Below are positions 10,101-17,835 of a DNA stretch of 64,000 bases, in pieces. The position numbers and the translations under genes are program-made. The stretch lies in contig CAZMQI010000007.1 of the NCBI GenBank assembly GCA_964568585.1, positions 16,069 through 80,068 on the forward strand. Direction: 5' to 3'. Each line of letters begins with the position of its first letter. Position 1 is the first letter of the stretch. The stretch comes from RGZA01 sp964568585 (lineage in GTDB: Bacteria; Pseudomonadota; Alphaproteobacteria; UBA9219; RGZA01). The notes under the pieces are model-generated. The model saw nothing but the letters and a program-made list of their open reading frames with translations, made no database searches and had not been told where the DNA came from.

Positions 10101-11244
10101 TATCGGTAGAAAGATATGATGCATCTCCATAGAAAATAATTCCTAACGGATCTCTTTTTACATGCAGATCAGCCAGATGATTGGTAGCTGTTGCGAAGGA
10201 AGCAAACAGCCCTCTTAAATCTGGCACAGGTCTTCCGTCATCGCCCAGCATTAGAGCAAGAAGTCGCTCGGCGGGTAGAGCATTTTCTGTAACTTGCTTA
10301 GCTAGATACCTTCCCGCAAGGTATTCAGCGATAATTCTATGAAAGAAAGCGGATCTGCCATCTTCAATGACATGAAACAATCTGCGGCGTAAGGTTTCTT
10401 GGGCTTGCGATAAATCAATCTGAAGTGCAGATACAGAAAAAACTCCATCATTTGGACGGGTTGAGATTGTAGGAAATCCGCTAAGAAGCATGGTGGCTGC
10501 GATATAACCCGCTGCTTCTAATAGTTTTTCATCCGACCAACTGCCAGCTGCCCCACTCTTATGATGTTGATTATCTTCACTAACTAAAATCTTACAGGCT
10601 TGCTCAAATAATTCTGTTTTGGTTGTGGGCCATTGACCATTTTTTTGGATAATTGTGGATAGCAATTTCAAAGTAGTTGGATTTGCAAGAAAATCTTCAA
10701 TGTTTCTATTTTTTGCTTCTTTTAAGAATGCATCGGGCTCATTAATGCCAAAAAGCTTTGCAAGTTGCATTGCTTCCTCGTCATCTAATAACTCTAATTT
10801 AGCAACAAATAGAGGCGTGTCGCTTGGTAATGCATAGCTAAGGATATCAAAATCTGTTTTTCCGAGCCAATCTGCTTCTCTACATGAAAGAAAAAACTTT
10901 GGGCGACCAAGTTCTTTTAGTTTTCCAACAACACGCTCCATTTTGCTTCGATTATCAATGCGTTCACTCCGTGTTTCATCAAGGGCATCAAGGTAAAGAG
11001 TTTTATCTTTCAACTCATCAATGCTGCTGCAGAGATATTCACTAACTGTTAAATACAGACCGTGTGTATCAGATTTTGCTTGATATTTAAAAGTTTCTGT
11101 TTTACCTGAGCCGGGAGACCCTAAAATTAAAACAGCATGTTCGCCTTTAAAGTCTTCCCAGAGCATAAATTTTTTTTTATTAGATCGAGCATCTCCAGCA
11201 AAAAATTTATATCTGCGCTTAATATCTATATAATGATTGCTCAT
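7132..11244 (-). CDS. Large STAND/NACHT-like P-loop NTPase with C-terminal PD-(D/E)xK motif; candidate defence protein
   Basis: I do not recognise a named family for this 1370-residue protein. Walker A GSPGSGKT is at residues 42-49, and a Walker B of NACHT style, LYLDALDE, at 83-90. A sensor-like strand FFLSCREADW follows at 117-126, the pattern seen in NACHT and related STAND ATPases. A long, probably alpha-helical region follows, with a lysine- and glutamate-rich probable coiled coil around 740-800. Near the C-terminus, D1264, E1278 and K1280 (in RIDI and PLEVKKQ) match the PD-(D/E)xK nuclease motif. Avs-type STAND defence proteins often carry the nuclease at the N-terminus; here the order is reversed. 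Anti-phage function is inferred from architecture and location in the element. Confidence 0.7.
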   Translation of the reverse strand: MSNHYIDIKRRYKFFAGDARSNKKKFMLWEDFKGEHAVLILGSPGSGKTETFKYQAKSDTHGLYLTVSEYLCSSIDELKDKTLYLDALDETRSERIDNRSKMERVVGKLKELGRPKFFLSCREADWLGKTDFDILSYALPSDTPLFVAKLELLDDEEAMQLAKLFGINEPDAFLKEAKNRNIEDFLANPTTLKLLSTIIQKNGQWPTTKTELFEQACKILVSEDNQHHKSGAAGSWSDEKLLEAAGYIAATMLLSGFPTISTRPNDGVFSVSALQIDLSQAQETLRRRLFHVIEDGRSAFFHRIIAEYLAGRYLAKQVTENALPAERLLALMLGDDGRPVPDLRGLFASFATATNHLADLHVKRDPLGIIFYGDASYLSTDIKRRILKEIVQIAENDPYFRAHSAENQLGYSSRRYMGTLCIPELEDDLREILENEKYKDHNHLISSICEIIEYGTPLPDLRPTLLKIVRDNSRGSWQREEALDAFIAICPDQIEEMRILLRELHEENIQEDAPSMRARLLAKLYPAYLSTNELLDYIIEDKSSLVGHYTFFTNYTLPQSIPDKDIVQVLDRVSAKLVTSKDSETRRQVYGNIHAKLLLRALENKDLNVSEKDLYRWTMPFNELRARGADEETLKKIEKHFNQKSELIFETYRYAIREKKEEISKDVYLHFLGSQLLHAPVSDKIIHVLLEEAITASDPEIAKNLFVSAFVLSRKRDGSHKILIDVFKNAVQKNPSLENAWDDLTNPEKIRAIQEREENQIKSFTEKQDERKKQRKQTQEKDVEMLRSKKADIENGNHSGALGYLGQIYYGRFYDIQGDTPLDRLGGYIGSELTNAAFRGFQKVLLNEKIPSLDEILKLIPQNKHYPVGFGVLAGMDILYSADKDQIEKLPDKILLSAIGFHYTNFTEETNGGWELDKPRGWLSLLAAKRTELVERSLTEISRVYLRRDEKHVSPIHNLCHEKNCEKFAGKLAAQLLREFPNCSENILADLLHKAAKHLPKQELKKLVSDVLSSWQGDGLEKDLWIALGALFFTDQFMPQLQKIISDRNISYHWNLLNFVKEIIRDEHFKEDMTKPEIIAPLLKSCAAAFSPAALPSNGAWWGDGHPWDKSNFVEQLIVVLASSPLTEATIMLQKFIEDPNLEKWKNRLKHEQANQIKKRAEANFKRPTAEAIIKSLHNGRPASTADLNALVLDHMKDLQTEIRDGALDGWQHFWNLDGNRATLSSRREETCRDYIVERLKERLLKQEVDLITEARAPERKRIDIKAKSLGHVFLPLEVKKQNNAELWTAPKDQLHADYMRDANCCGSGIYLVLWFGANVRDAKTTKLPSQPRKTFQTPLDLKAELEKNIKADGLSGIEVIVLDVSSPTD

Positions 11245-11468
11245 TTTTCATCTAAGCCTAGGTTGGAATCTTAATTAAATTCTAAAGTAAATAGTTATTC
11301 AACAGCTTCGGCTTATATATTAGATGCTTCTATAGTTGCCATCTATTAGAAAAATAATACGCTTTCGGCTTTTCAAAAAAGCAACTATAACAAAGGTGGC
11401 CAATCTAATGATTAGCTGGGGCGTTCAAACCCTTATCAATAGCGGTACTTGGTGCAACCGCAATCGCA

Positions 11469-11587
11469 CTCCTCGACTATGGTCGGGGAGGCGCACGTGT
11501 ATGTCTAAGCCGCAAGGCCAAAGACGTGCGCGACCTCTCTATTGATGGGTTTTGAAACTCCCCGATCACCAGTCCTTGTGGGGAGTT
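11469..11587 (+). promoter_or_regulatory. Three-hairpin leader that hides a ribosome-binding site
   Basis: Three stems follow one another upstream of the membrane-protein gene. The first pairs 11469-11477 with 11482-11490, nine pairs including one G-U, closed by a 4-base loop. The second pairs GCGCACGT (11491-11498) with ACGTGCGC (11524-11531) and contains an inner GCC-GCAA-GGC hairpin with a GNRA loop. The third pairs AACTCCCC (11556-11563) with GGGGAGTT (11580-11587), and its 3' arm is the GGGGAG ribosome-binding site of the ATG at 11593. Nothing recognisable lies in the rest of the 11245-11592 gap. A regulatory RNA role is inferred. Confidence 0.5.
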
Positions 11588-11592
11588 GCGAC

Positions 11593-12390
11593 ATGAACTT
11601 TGCTTTTCCAAAGATTTTTAGTTCAAAAGTGGATGCGTGGAAGTTTTTACTTCTTACAGCATTAATTTTCTGCATCTTCTTTTTTGTTGTTGGTAGTTTT
11701 TCGACTGGGTGGCGGTTTGTGCTGGTGTTTGTTCTTGTAACTATTGCGTGGAATGCCATTTTCAAACCTTCACAATCCATACGCCCATGGCACCAAAGAG
11801 TGGCACTAGCGATGCTTTTATCATCTCCATTTGCTCTAATGGGCTATAGCAGCGAACCCTCCCCCTCTGTAGAAATGGCGGCCGACCAATCTAGCCCACC
11901 TTGGGATATAGATGCCGCCACATGGCTCAATAAAGCTGAAAAGGAAATGATGAGAAAAGCAGTTCACAAGATTTTACAGGACGAGCCTAGCTGCAAGACG
12001 GTAATTTATGGCGACAAGAGTGTAAATTTTAAAAATACTTATTACATTTCTTGCGAACGGAAAAGCGGCGAACTACCAGCATCTTTTAATGTCTGGTTTA
12101 CAGTAAAGGATATAGCGGATGGTAAGGTGCTTACAGCACCAAAGGCGATTTCAGAGGATATTGCACGGGAGGCTTGCATAGATCAGATAAAAGCTAATGT
12201 AAGCCACCCTTCTACACTCGATATCCATCATGTTACCGGATATGCTACAACCGTCTATAACAATGGTACACGCGATGTTGTCCAGACATTCACGGCCAAG
12301 AATGTCATGAATCTAAAATTAAAGTTTGAAGCAAGGTGCCAGATTAGCCCCAAGGGAGAAATCAGTATAAAAATTGCCGAGGTGCCATAG
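11593..12390 (+). CDS. Membrane-anchored protein of unknown function
   Basis: This protein has 265 residues from the ATG preceded by GGGGAG; an upstream in-frame ATG at 11542 would read through the leader hairpin. Two or three hydrophobic segments occupy roughly the first 85 residues, followed by a soluble domain with several cysteines. Its last 80 residues contain a C-x(3)-I-x(3)-HPST-like stretch and an F-x-AKN segment ending in ARC. I have the impression of a widespread unnamed phage and plasmid family, but cannot confirm it. It is divergent from the large NTPase gene and convergent with the restriction gene. I assign no function. Confidence 0.6.
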   Translation: MNFAFPKIFSSKVDAWKFLLLTALIFCIFFFVVGSFSTGWRFVLVFVLVTIAWNAIFKPSQSIRPWHQRVALAMLLSSPFALMGYSSEPSPSVEMAADQSSPPWDIDAATWLNKAEKEMMRKAVHKILQDEPSCKTVIYGDKSVNFKNTYYISCERKSGELPASFNVWFTVKDIADGKVLTAPKAISEDIAREACIDQIKANVSHPSTLDIHHVTGYATTVYNNGTRDVVQTFTAKNVMNLKLKFEARCQISPKGEISIKIAEVP

Positions 12391-12439
12391 CCAGAAAATT
12401 AAATGTAGTATGGGCAGCATTCTGCATGTCAGGGAGAGC

Positions 12440-13120
12440 TTACGAGGCTTTCTTAATGCCTTGTAGATAGCTATCAACAAATTTTCTGAAACCTGCTTCT
12501 GATAGCTCAACTTTGACTATTTTAGGAAAATTTTCCCAGTTATCTCCTTTCTTTTTGGAGAAAGTTCTAAACCACTTTTCAATAGTTGTTCCGTTTCTAA
12601 TTGCTGATGAAGAAGAATTTTCTGAATTATCCCTGTTCTTTACTTGTAAGGTGGCCCATTCACCATTGGACTTTTTATGAATAAAATCGATTGCTTTAAC
12701 AATCGATCCTGAGCACCAGACCCAACCGTGATCTTCTACTACACTGGCTATATACCTTTCCAGAATGTCACCTATCAAATTCTCTGCACCCATGGAAAGA
12801 TTGTGTAATTCGACGGCGCGTTCAAGTTCATTTTTTGGCACATCGAAATACTTGTCTAAAATAAAACTGACCATTTCATCCGGTACAGTAGATGGGGGGC
12901 TGGGTGCACGTGGGTCGCGGCTGCTGATAAAGTTTTCCGCTTGTCGTCTGATATAATCTTCTGAACCTATAACTAAGTCTTTCCCGCCTCGTAATGCGGC
13001 GGCGGTTTCTGGATTATCAGTCAAAAATTCGATAAGTATGCTAAATCTGTCCGCAAGGGTGGGGCTAAGTTGCTTCATGATTTTCTTAGCTAACTCAGCC
13101 GATGATTTGTCAAACGACAT
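12440..13120 (-). CDS. Probable type II restriction endonuclease (possibly SinI-like)
   Basis: A 226-residue protein encoded 62 bases downstream of a cytosine-5 methyltransferase on the same strand, the usual arrangement of a type II restriction-modification pair. It has a PD-(D/E)xK-like set: E113 in GAENLIGD, D145 in KAIDFI, and QVK with K161. Overall length and the N-terminal helical region remind me of SinI-type enzymes, which cut GGWCC, but this comparison is from memory. A strong GGAGGT ribosome-binding site precedes the ATG at 13120. Endonuclease identity rests on the pairing plus the motif; specificity is unproven. Confidence 0.65.
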   Translation of the reverse strand: MSFDKSSAELAKKIMKQLSPTLADRFSILIEFLTDNPETAAALRGGKDLVIGSEDYIRRQAENFISSRDPRAPSPPSTVPDEMVSFILDKYFDVPKNELERAVELHNLSMGAENLIGDILERYIASVVEDHGWVWCSGSIVKAIDFIHKKSNGEWATLQVKNRDNSENSSSSAIRNGTTIEKWFRTFSKKKGDNWENFPKIVKVELSEAGFRKFVDSYLQGIKKAS

Positions 13121-13182
13121 GTGTAGATACCTCCGTTACCCAGAGATATTACAAGTATATTGAGTATTATGCCAGACTGCAG

Positions 13183-14610
13183 TCACGCAGCATCAAGTGC
13201 TGCAAATAAGTCGTCAGTGGAGAGCGCATTGTTTAATTTCTTTTTAGTGTCCTGTTCCCATGAGACATCGTCTGTATTCTTGTAGCGGGAATAAGGGAAA
13301 TTTGATGGCGGGTTGATAGCTTTGCCACTCATGTGGGCAAGGATAGTTCTGCCAATAGCTTCGCCCAGTCCTACAGGCACAGCATTTCCAATTTGGCGAT
13401 ATTGATCTATCAGCGAGCCGCATACTTCCCAGTCATCAGGAAATTGTTGGATACGTTTATATTCCTGTATGCTCAGCGGGCGATGTTCCTCAGGGTGACA
13501 AATATCTGTAGCTGGCATTGCTGGATGGGTCACTAAAGTACAACTGGGTTTATCCCACGCAAGTCGTCGCAAAAATCCTGTCTTGCCGCCGCCAGAATAA
13601 TAAGATTTACCGAGTGCTTGTTTTTGTAATTCAGTCGGTAGGTGTTTCCAATATTGGCCATTTTTTAGCATGCGATAGTAGGCTAAGCGGTTCTCTGGAA
13701 AGTCTATGTGCTTGGCTTGTGTAATATCAAGATCACCAATCGCATCCCTTAAAGTAAGCCAGCGGGGCAAACCAAATTCTGGGCTATCTGAATGTGTAGG
13801 ATTCATATATGGCACTTTGCTACCATCTCGGTAACATATCATCACCACACGTTCACGCACCTGCGGAACACCATAATTAGCCGTATTATACAAGTTAAAG
13901 CTAACACTATAACCCCCGGTTCTTAGTAGCTGTATTATGTGCGCCAACGCTCCACCCGGTTTTTCGTTTTCTTGCAATGTGGCTTTATCTTTACCCCTTT
14001 GCGAGTGGGGGCGATGGTTGAGAGGGGCAGAGAGGATGCCGCGCACATTTTCTATGACAGCATACTTGGGGCGTAGTGAAAGGATAAGATCAATATAATT
14101 TAGGAATACATTCCCACGCACATCATTAAAGCCTTTTCGGCTTCCTGCTGTGGAGAAGGCTTGGCATGGCGGGCCACCAACGATAATGTCAACTTCGCCT
14201 GCATTTATTCCTGCATAATTCAAAATATCCGTTGGGCTATACGCAGTGATGTCTCCTATAAGGGCTATATCAGGGCGATTTGCAAGAATGGTTTGGCGGC
14301 AGCGTTTGTCTACTTCACAAGCGAGGGCAATTTCTATCCCGGCCTTTTCTAAGCCAAGATCAAGCCCCATTGCACCCGTAAAGAAAGACAATGCTTTTAG
14401 GGTAGAGTGCTTTACTTTGCTTGGCTTATCTAAGGGGTTTTCCTGCGTCCGTTTGCGTAGGTATTTTTCTAAGGAAGTTGGATCAACAACCCAAGTTTTT
14501 CCGATTTGTTGCCCCTTTAATGCTTTGTCTCGTAACAGTGTTCTTATTCGTTGTTCCGAAACGCCTAAGGTGCTTGCAGCTTCTTTTGAAGAAAGGAAGG
14601 GTATGTTCAT
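13183..14610 (-). CDS. DNA (cytosine-5) methyltransferase with N-terminal helix-turn-helix
   Basis: This 475-residue protein methylates cytosine at C5 in DNA. Motif I (FFTGAMGLDLG) starts at residue 76, the catalytic PCQ has its cysteine at 149, ENV lies at 187-189, and the QIGNAVPV motif X is near residue 417. The first 50 residues form an excisionase/MerR-type helix-turn-helix (SSKEAASTLGVSEQRIR) ending in YLRKR, separate from the catalytic domain. Some methyltransferases, such as those of SsoII and EcoRII systems, use an N-terminal DNA-binding domain to repress their own operon. An inverted repeat at 14717-14749 is a candidate target. The paired nuclease follows downstream. Confidence 0.93.
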   Translation of the reverse strand: MNIPFLSSKEAASTLGVSEQRIRTLLRDKALKGQQIGKTWVVDPTSLEKYLRKRTQENPLDKPSKVKHSTLKALSFFTGAMGLDLGLEKAGIEIALACEVDKRCRQTILANRPDIALIGDITAYSPTDILNYAGINAGEVDIIVGGPPCQAFSTAGSRKGFNDVRGNVFLNYIDLILSLRPKYAVIENVRGILSAPLNHRPHSQRGKDKATLQENEKPGGALAHIIQLLRTGGYSVSFNLYNTANYGVPQVRERVVMICYRDGSKVPYMNPTHSDSPEFGLPRWLTLRDAIGDLDITQAKHIDFPENRLAYYRMLKNGQYWKHLPTELQKQALGKSYYSGGGKTGFLRRLAWDKPSCTLVTHPAMPATDICHPEEHRPLSIQEYKRIQQFPDDWEVCGSLIDQYRQIGNAVPVGLGEAIGRTILAHMSGKAINPPSNFPYSRYKNTDDVSWEQDTKKKLNNALSTDDLFAALDAA

Positions 14611-14716
14611 GAGTTCGATTGAGAAACAAATTATATACCCAAAAATATAAGCCTATTCTAAACAATAACAAGGCGAATCAAGATTGTTTTTAATTCAGCA
14701 ATATGAAGTCTGATGC

Positions 14717-14749
14717 GGAAATTAATTTTTCGACATGACATTAATTTCC
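14717..14749. promoter_or_regulatory. 10-bp inverted repeat, candidate operator of the restriction-modification operon
   Basis: GGAAATTAAT (14717-14726) and ATTAATTTCC (14740-14749) form a perfect 10-bp inverted repeat with a 13-bp spacer. It lies about 105 bp upstream of the methyltransferase start. The methyltransferase carries its own helix-turn-helix, so this is a plausible binding site for autoregulation. The assignment is inferred from position and symmetry. Confidence 0.4.
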
Positions 14750-14858
14750 AACATGAAGTTTCTACGCCATGTATGAAGCGTACATGAGCTTGAATGACCG
14801 ACCGTCAGCCGACTTTTTATATTCTCGACCTTTTTTAATTTTCACCTAGTTGTCAGTA

Positions 14859-14978
14859 AGCCGAGTCAACCGAGTTGACCCAGTTTTTACTTGGTAAGTA
14901 AGTAAATAGGTAAAAGTTGAGCTTTCCCCTTTTTTCGATATATTAAGGAAAAACCCGTCCTACCCGGTCAACTCGGCT
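14859..14978. repeat. Repeated CCGAGTTGACC words between methyltransferase and primase; candidate replication origin
   Basis: CCGAGTTGACC at 14870-14880 is repeated inverted as GGTCAACTCGG at 14966-14976. The first copy lies inside the palindrome GTCAAC-CGA-GTTGAC (14865-14879), and a third partial copy, AGCCGAGT, begins at 14859. Between them is an AT-rich stretch with GTAAGTAAGTAAATAGG. Iterated palindromic words beside a prim-pol/helicase gene are the layout of satellite replication origins. The 419-bp gap (14611-15029) contains no gene I can support. Confidence 0.4.
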
Positions 14979-15029
14979 AAAGCTTTATAAATTGGGCTTC
15001 TTGCATTTTTAATGCGGTCTCAACCCGGC

Positions 15030-17231
15030 TTAAAATGGTGCGTCCTCCGTCCCCGGTTGCCTTGGAACAACAACCCAATCAACGCTCCCTTCCCAGTTAT
15101 ATTCAAATTTTGATATATTCCATTGCTTACGTGCTTCTTGTAACGGCGGAAGCAACCAGCCCCGCCCTCCGTTCCTGACTTTCTCGCAGCCCATGGCTTT
15201 CAAAAAACGACCAGCGCTAGTTTGATTTAACTTTGCCATTTTTTGGAATGTGGGTGATGGCAAAAATACACGTTCACCTCTCCATTCACCTGGCACCTCA
15301 CCATCATAAAGCAAATCAAACCACGCCCTGTCTCCACCGCGCAGGGAACGCTGCATTTGTTCACTAAGGGCTGTATTCGCTGGTATATCGCGGCGTGGAT
15401 GCCAATCGCCAAGTTCTAGATTTTGAAGAAAATAGAGCATAGCTGCAGCCCCACCATTTTCCATTTCTGTGTTTACTTCTTTAAACCAACTAAAGTTTTT
15501 AACAGCTTCAGTTGAAGCATCGAAAACTGCGAACCGCCGTTCATCAGCGGAAGCAGAAATCACCCAGCCTGAATTGGAAGCCATCATTACGTGAAGGTGA
15601 TTAGGCACTTGAATGAGGTCTTTGCCTTTATTTTCTATTGCAATTGTTGGTTCCGTTATGAGACCTTTCAAAACGGCTTCTGCATCTTTGTCATTCGGCA
15701 ATACTGCTTCATCGGCAAAAAGCATTACGCAGTCGCGCAAATGACCGTTGAACCTTCCTGTTAAATGCTGTGCAGAAACGATGTGCAGTCCATGTTGGCC
15801 AAAAAGGTTTTTTACCCAACGGCAGAATGTTCCCTTACCTGTGCCCTTGCCTCCGCGCAAGACCAGTGCCACCTCAGCTGGTTTGTCAGGGTTTTGAACC
15901 GACCACGCAACCCATTTGATGATATAGTCAAAAGCTTCTTTATCACGCTTAGCGAGCACCTGCCAAATATGCTGCTCCATTTTCTGCCAAGAGCCTTGCT
16001 GAGGTTCAAAATTAAAACCCTGCCATAAATTAAAAGTGTTTTCCGGTACGGTACCCTTGGGAATGAACTCGATCCGCTCATATTGCCGTCTGTTTGGGTG
16101 ATCCAGCCAAAAATTACCTAAAGGTTTATAGATTGGGTTACCTTTCGCGTCATTGCCAGTTACGATTTTCTGATTCATATAACGATTTTTAAAATCGCTG
16201 AACGATTGCGTTGTTAAAGTTTTACGATGTTGGTTATCTCCAGAAATATCTTCCTTGAAAGAAACCACGCGACATAGACCGCCTTCATTTTCAACGACAA
16301 AAAACTTTGTGTTTAATAGTTGCACTGCCTTTTCCAAATCATTAGCAACTTCACTATGTCCGCTGACGTAGTTGAAATCATGTGGCCTAGGTGAAGCTGC
16401 TGTAAGCCACTTGTTGAGTGTGTTTTGTAAGCTGGTCACCCCAAGCAGGCTGCACAACGCATGAAGTCCGGTGGTTGGCTCGTTTGCCTCCACTTTTTTT
16501 AATGTGCCGCTAGCCTTGCGACGTTTATCCGCTTCTTCATCGTCAGCTAACGATGCAACAAAAACTGTCAACTCGTCTGCTTCATCAACATTGAAGCCAG
16601 CACGGAGTAATGCCCCGCAGAGTGCCATGCAGATATTATCACGGTTCCCTTTTGTTCGCGGATAGCAGCGAAGGATAACAGCTAAAAAAGCGCACAAATT
16701 GGTTTTACGGACAATTTCTAACCAAGGCATGCTTGGAAAGCTCGTGGGCATGCCGTTAAGCCATTTTAAGGTGACGCCTGATGGGTGAACAGATGGCGGC
16801 ATCATTGTTTGCCCGCCATTCGCCCGTACTTCTAAAACAACAGCTTTTTTGAAACAAAGTTGATCCGTTTGCCCGGCGGTAAGCCTTAACTGAATCGTTT
16901 GTCCGCTATTGTCTGTACGGATTAAGCGATGCGTAATACCGGCTCCGTCCCTGTGAACAGCAGGGCAATCGGCAAAAAGATGGTCAGCAATTTTTGAAGC
17001 TTCATGCCAATCAAAATCAAGATCAATGAGACCGGAGCTGGGATCACCGAGTACAAAGCCGATGTTATCATCTGCTTTGAATACAGCTGAGGCTTCAGCA
17101 ATGTCTTTGATACCTGCTGTCCAGCTTTTGAGACGCGGACGTTTTTCTTTCGCATAGAGTGGGGTAATCGCAATGCCTAATTGGATGTAGTGTTTAATCG
17201 CTTCATCAAGCGTGCTGGGGCTATTTATCAT
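15030..17231 (-). CDS. Prim-pol and DUF5906/D5-type helicase replication protein
   Basis: This 733-residue replication initiator joins two domains. The N-terminal part (about 10-190) is a bifunctional primase-polymerase; GLIDLDFDW gives the metal-binding D-x-D. The C-terminal part is a superfamily 3-like helicase with Walker A GGKGTGKGT near residue 460, followed by a conserved LFADEAVLP strand as Walker B. This fusion is typical of satellite and plasmid replication proteins and would prime and unwind the element's own DNA. The gene begins 2 bases after the stop of the AlpA-like gene, so they form an operon. Repeats downstream of its stop (14859-14978) may be the origin. Confidence 0.85.
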   Translation of the reverse strand: MINSPSTLDEAIKHYIQLGIAITPLYAKEKRPRLKSWTAGIKDIAEASAVFKADDNIGFVLGDPSSGLIDLDFDWHEASKIADHLFADCPAVHRDGAGITHRLIRTDNSGQTIQLRLTAGQTDQLCFKKAVVLEVRANGGQTMMPPSVHPSGVTLKWLNGMPTSFPSMPWLEIVRKTNLCAFLAVILRCYPRTKGNRDNICMALCGALLRAGFNVDEADELTVFVASLADDEEADKRRKASGTLKKVEANEPTTGLHALCSLLGVTSLQNTLNKWLTAASPRPHDFNYVSGHSEVANDLEKAVQLLNTKFFVVENEGGLCRVVSFKEDISGDNQHRKTLTTQSFSDFKNRYMNQKIVTGNDAKGNPIYKPLGNFWLDHPNRRQYERIEFIPKGTVPENTFNLWQGFNFEPQQGSWQKMEQHIWQVLAKRDKEAFDYIIKWVAWSVQNPDKPAEVALVLRGGKGTGKGTFCRWVKNLFGQHGLHIVSAQHLTGRFNGHLRDCVMLFADEAVLPNDKDAEAVLKGLITEPTIAIENKGKDLIQVPNHLHVMMASNSGWVISASADERRFAVFDASTEAVKNFSWFKEVNTEMENGGAAAMLYFLQNLELGDWHPRRDIPANTALSEQMQRSLRGGDRAWFDLLYDGEVPGEWRGERVFLPSPTFQKMAKLNQTSAGRFLKAMGCEKVRNGGRGWLLPPLQEARKQWNISKFEYNWEGSVDWVVVPRQPGTEDAPF

Positions 17232-17233
17232 GG

Positions 17234-17455
17234 TTAGCCCTCCGTCGTATTAGATTTGGAGCGATCTGCCATAAATTTTTCAATGTCAGATTTCTTATAA
17301 CGTACAGCACCAGCAAGCTTCGAATACTTTGGTCCGCCACCTTTATATCGCCAAAGTTCTAGGCATTTTTTACTTAGGCTCAGATAAGCCGCTGTTTGTT
17401 TGGTATCAAGATACTCTGGTTGTGGTAAGTGCCGTGGGATGTAATCAGTAAGCAT
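17234..17455 (-). CDS. AlpA/excisionase-like helix-turn-helix protein
   Basis: A 73-residue DNA-binding protein with the MerR-like helix-turn-helix of AlpA and excisionase families: LDTKQTAAYLSLSKKCLELW followed by a wing with VRYKKSDIEKFM. In P4-like elements AlpA activates or assists integrase-driven excision, and short proteins of this kind precede the primase. Here it lies 2 bases upstream of the prim-pol gene. The region ahead of it holds several palindromes that could be operator sites. Family assignment is confident; the exact role is inferred. Confidence 0.8.
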   Translation of the reverse strand: MLTDYIPRHLPQPEYLDTKQTAAYLSLSKKCLELWRYKGGGPKYSKLAGAVRYKKSDIEKFMADRSKSNTTEG

Positions 17456-17774
17456 AGGGGATTCCTTTTTATAAGGCTGGCCCCGGATATGCTGGATGTA
17501 GCGATATCACCGACAGGCCAGCGCTGGTTGAAACGCTGAATTCTGTCGGCCACTTCGTATCGCGAATTGAAGGTTCTGGGCCCCCGCTTTTGCAGCCCGC
17601 CGGTTGATGCTCTCTATGACATTTCTGTTCATGACTGATCAACGTAATCAGCATACACAATCTGAAATAGGAATTTCAACCAGTTTCGGCGTTCAAAAAG
17701 ATGGAGTGCTTCCTATACTGTCCTAAACTTGACCAAACCCAGAAATATTCAATTAAATTGGTGCATGTATCATA
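17456..17774. other. Gene-free control region upstream of the AlpA-like gene
   Basis: This stretch has no convincing gene. It contains CCAGCGCTGG, a 10-bp palindrome (17518-17527), flanked by CCGACAG (17510-17516) and CTGTCGG (17543-17549) as an inverted pair. TGAAAT-AGGA-ATTTCA forms a small hairpin at 17663-17678. It precedes the AlpA-primase operon and probably holds its promoter and operators. That role is inferred. Confidence 0.35.
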
Positions 17775-17806
17775 ATAAAAAAGCCCCTTCTACAGGTAGA
17801 AGGGGC
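17775..17806 (-). terminator. Rho-independent terminator downstream of the 118-residue gene
   Basis: On the minus strand, a 10-bp GC-rich stem (GCCCCTTCTA with TAGAAGGGGC, 4-base loop) is followed by a run of T. It sits about 30 bases past the stop of the gene ending at 17836 and would end the integrase-linked transcript. Confidence 0.85.
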
Positions 17807-17835
17807 ATAGTTTTAATTTATAAATGTTCAGATGT

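Noticed and set aside
17469..17660. 63-codon open frame in the control region of the element
   Set aside because: No ribosome-binding site or family motif, and it runs through palindromes that are more likely operators.
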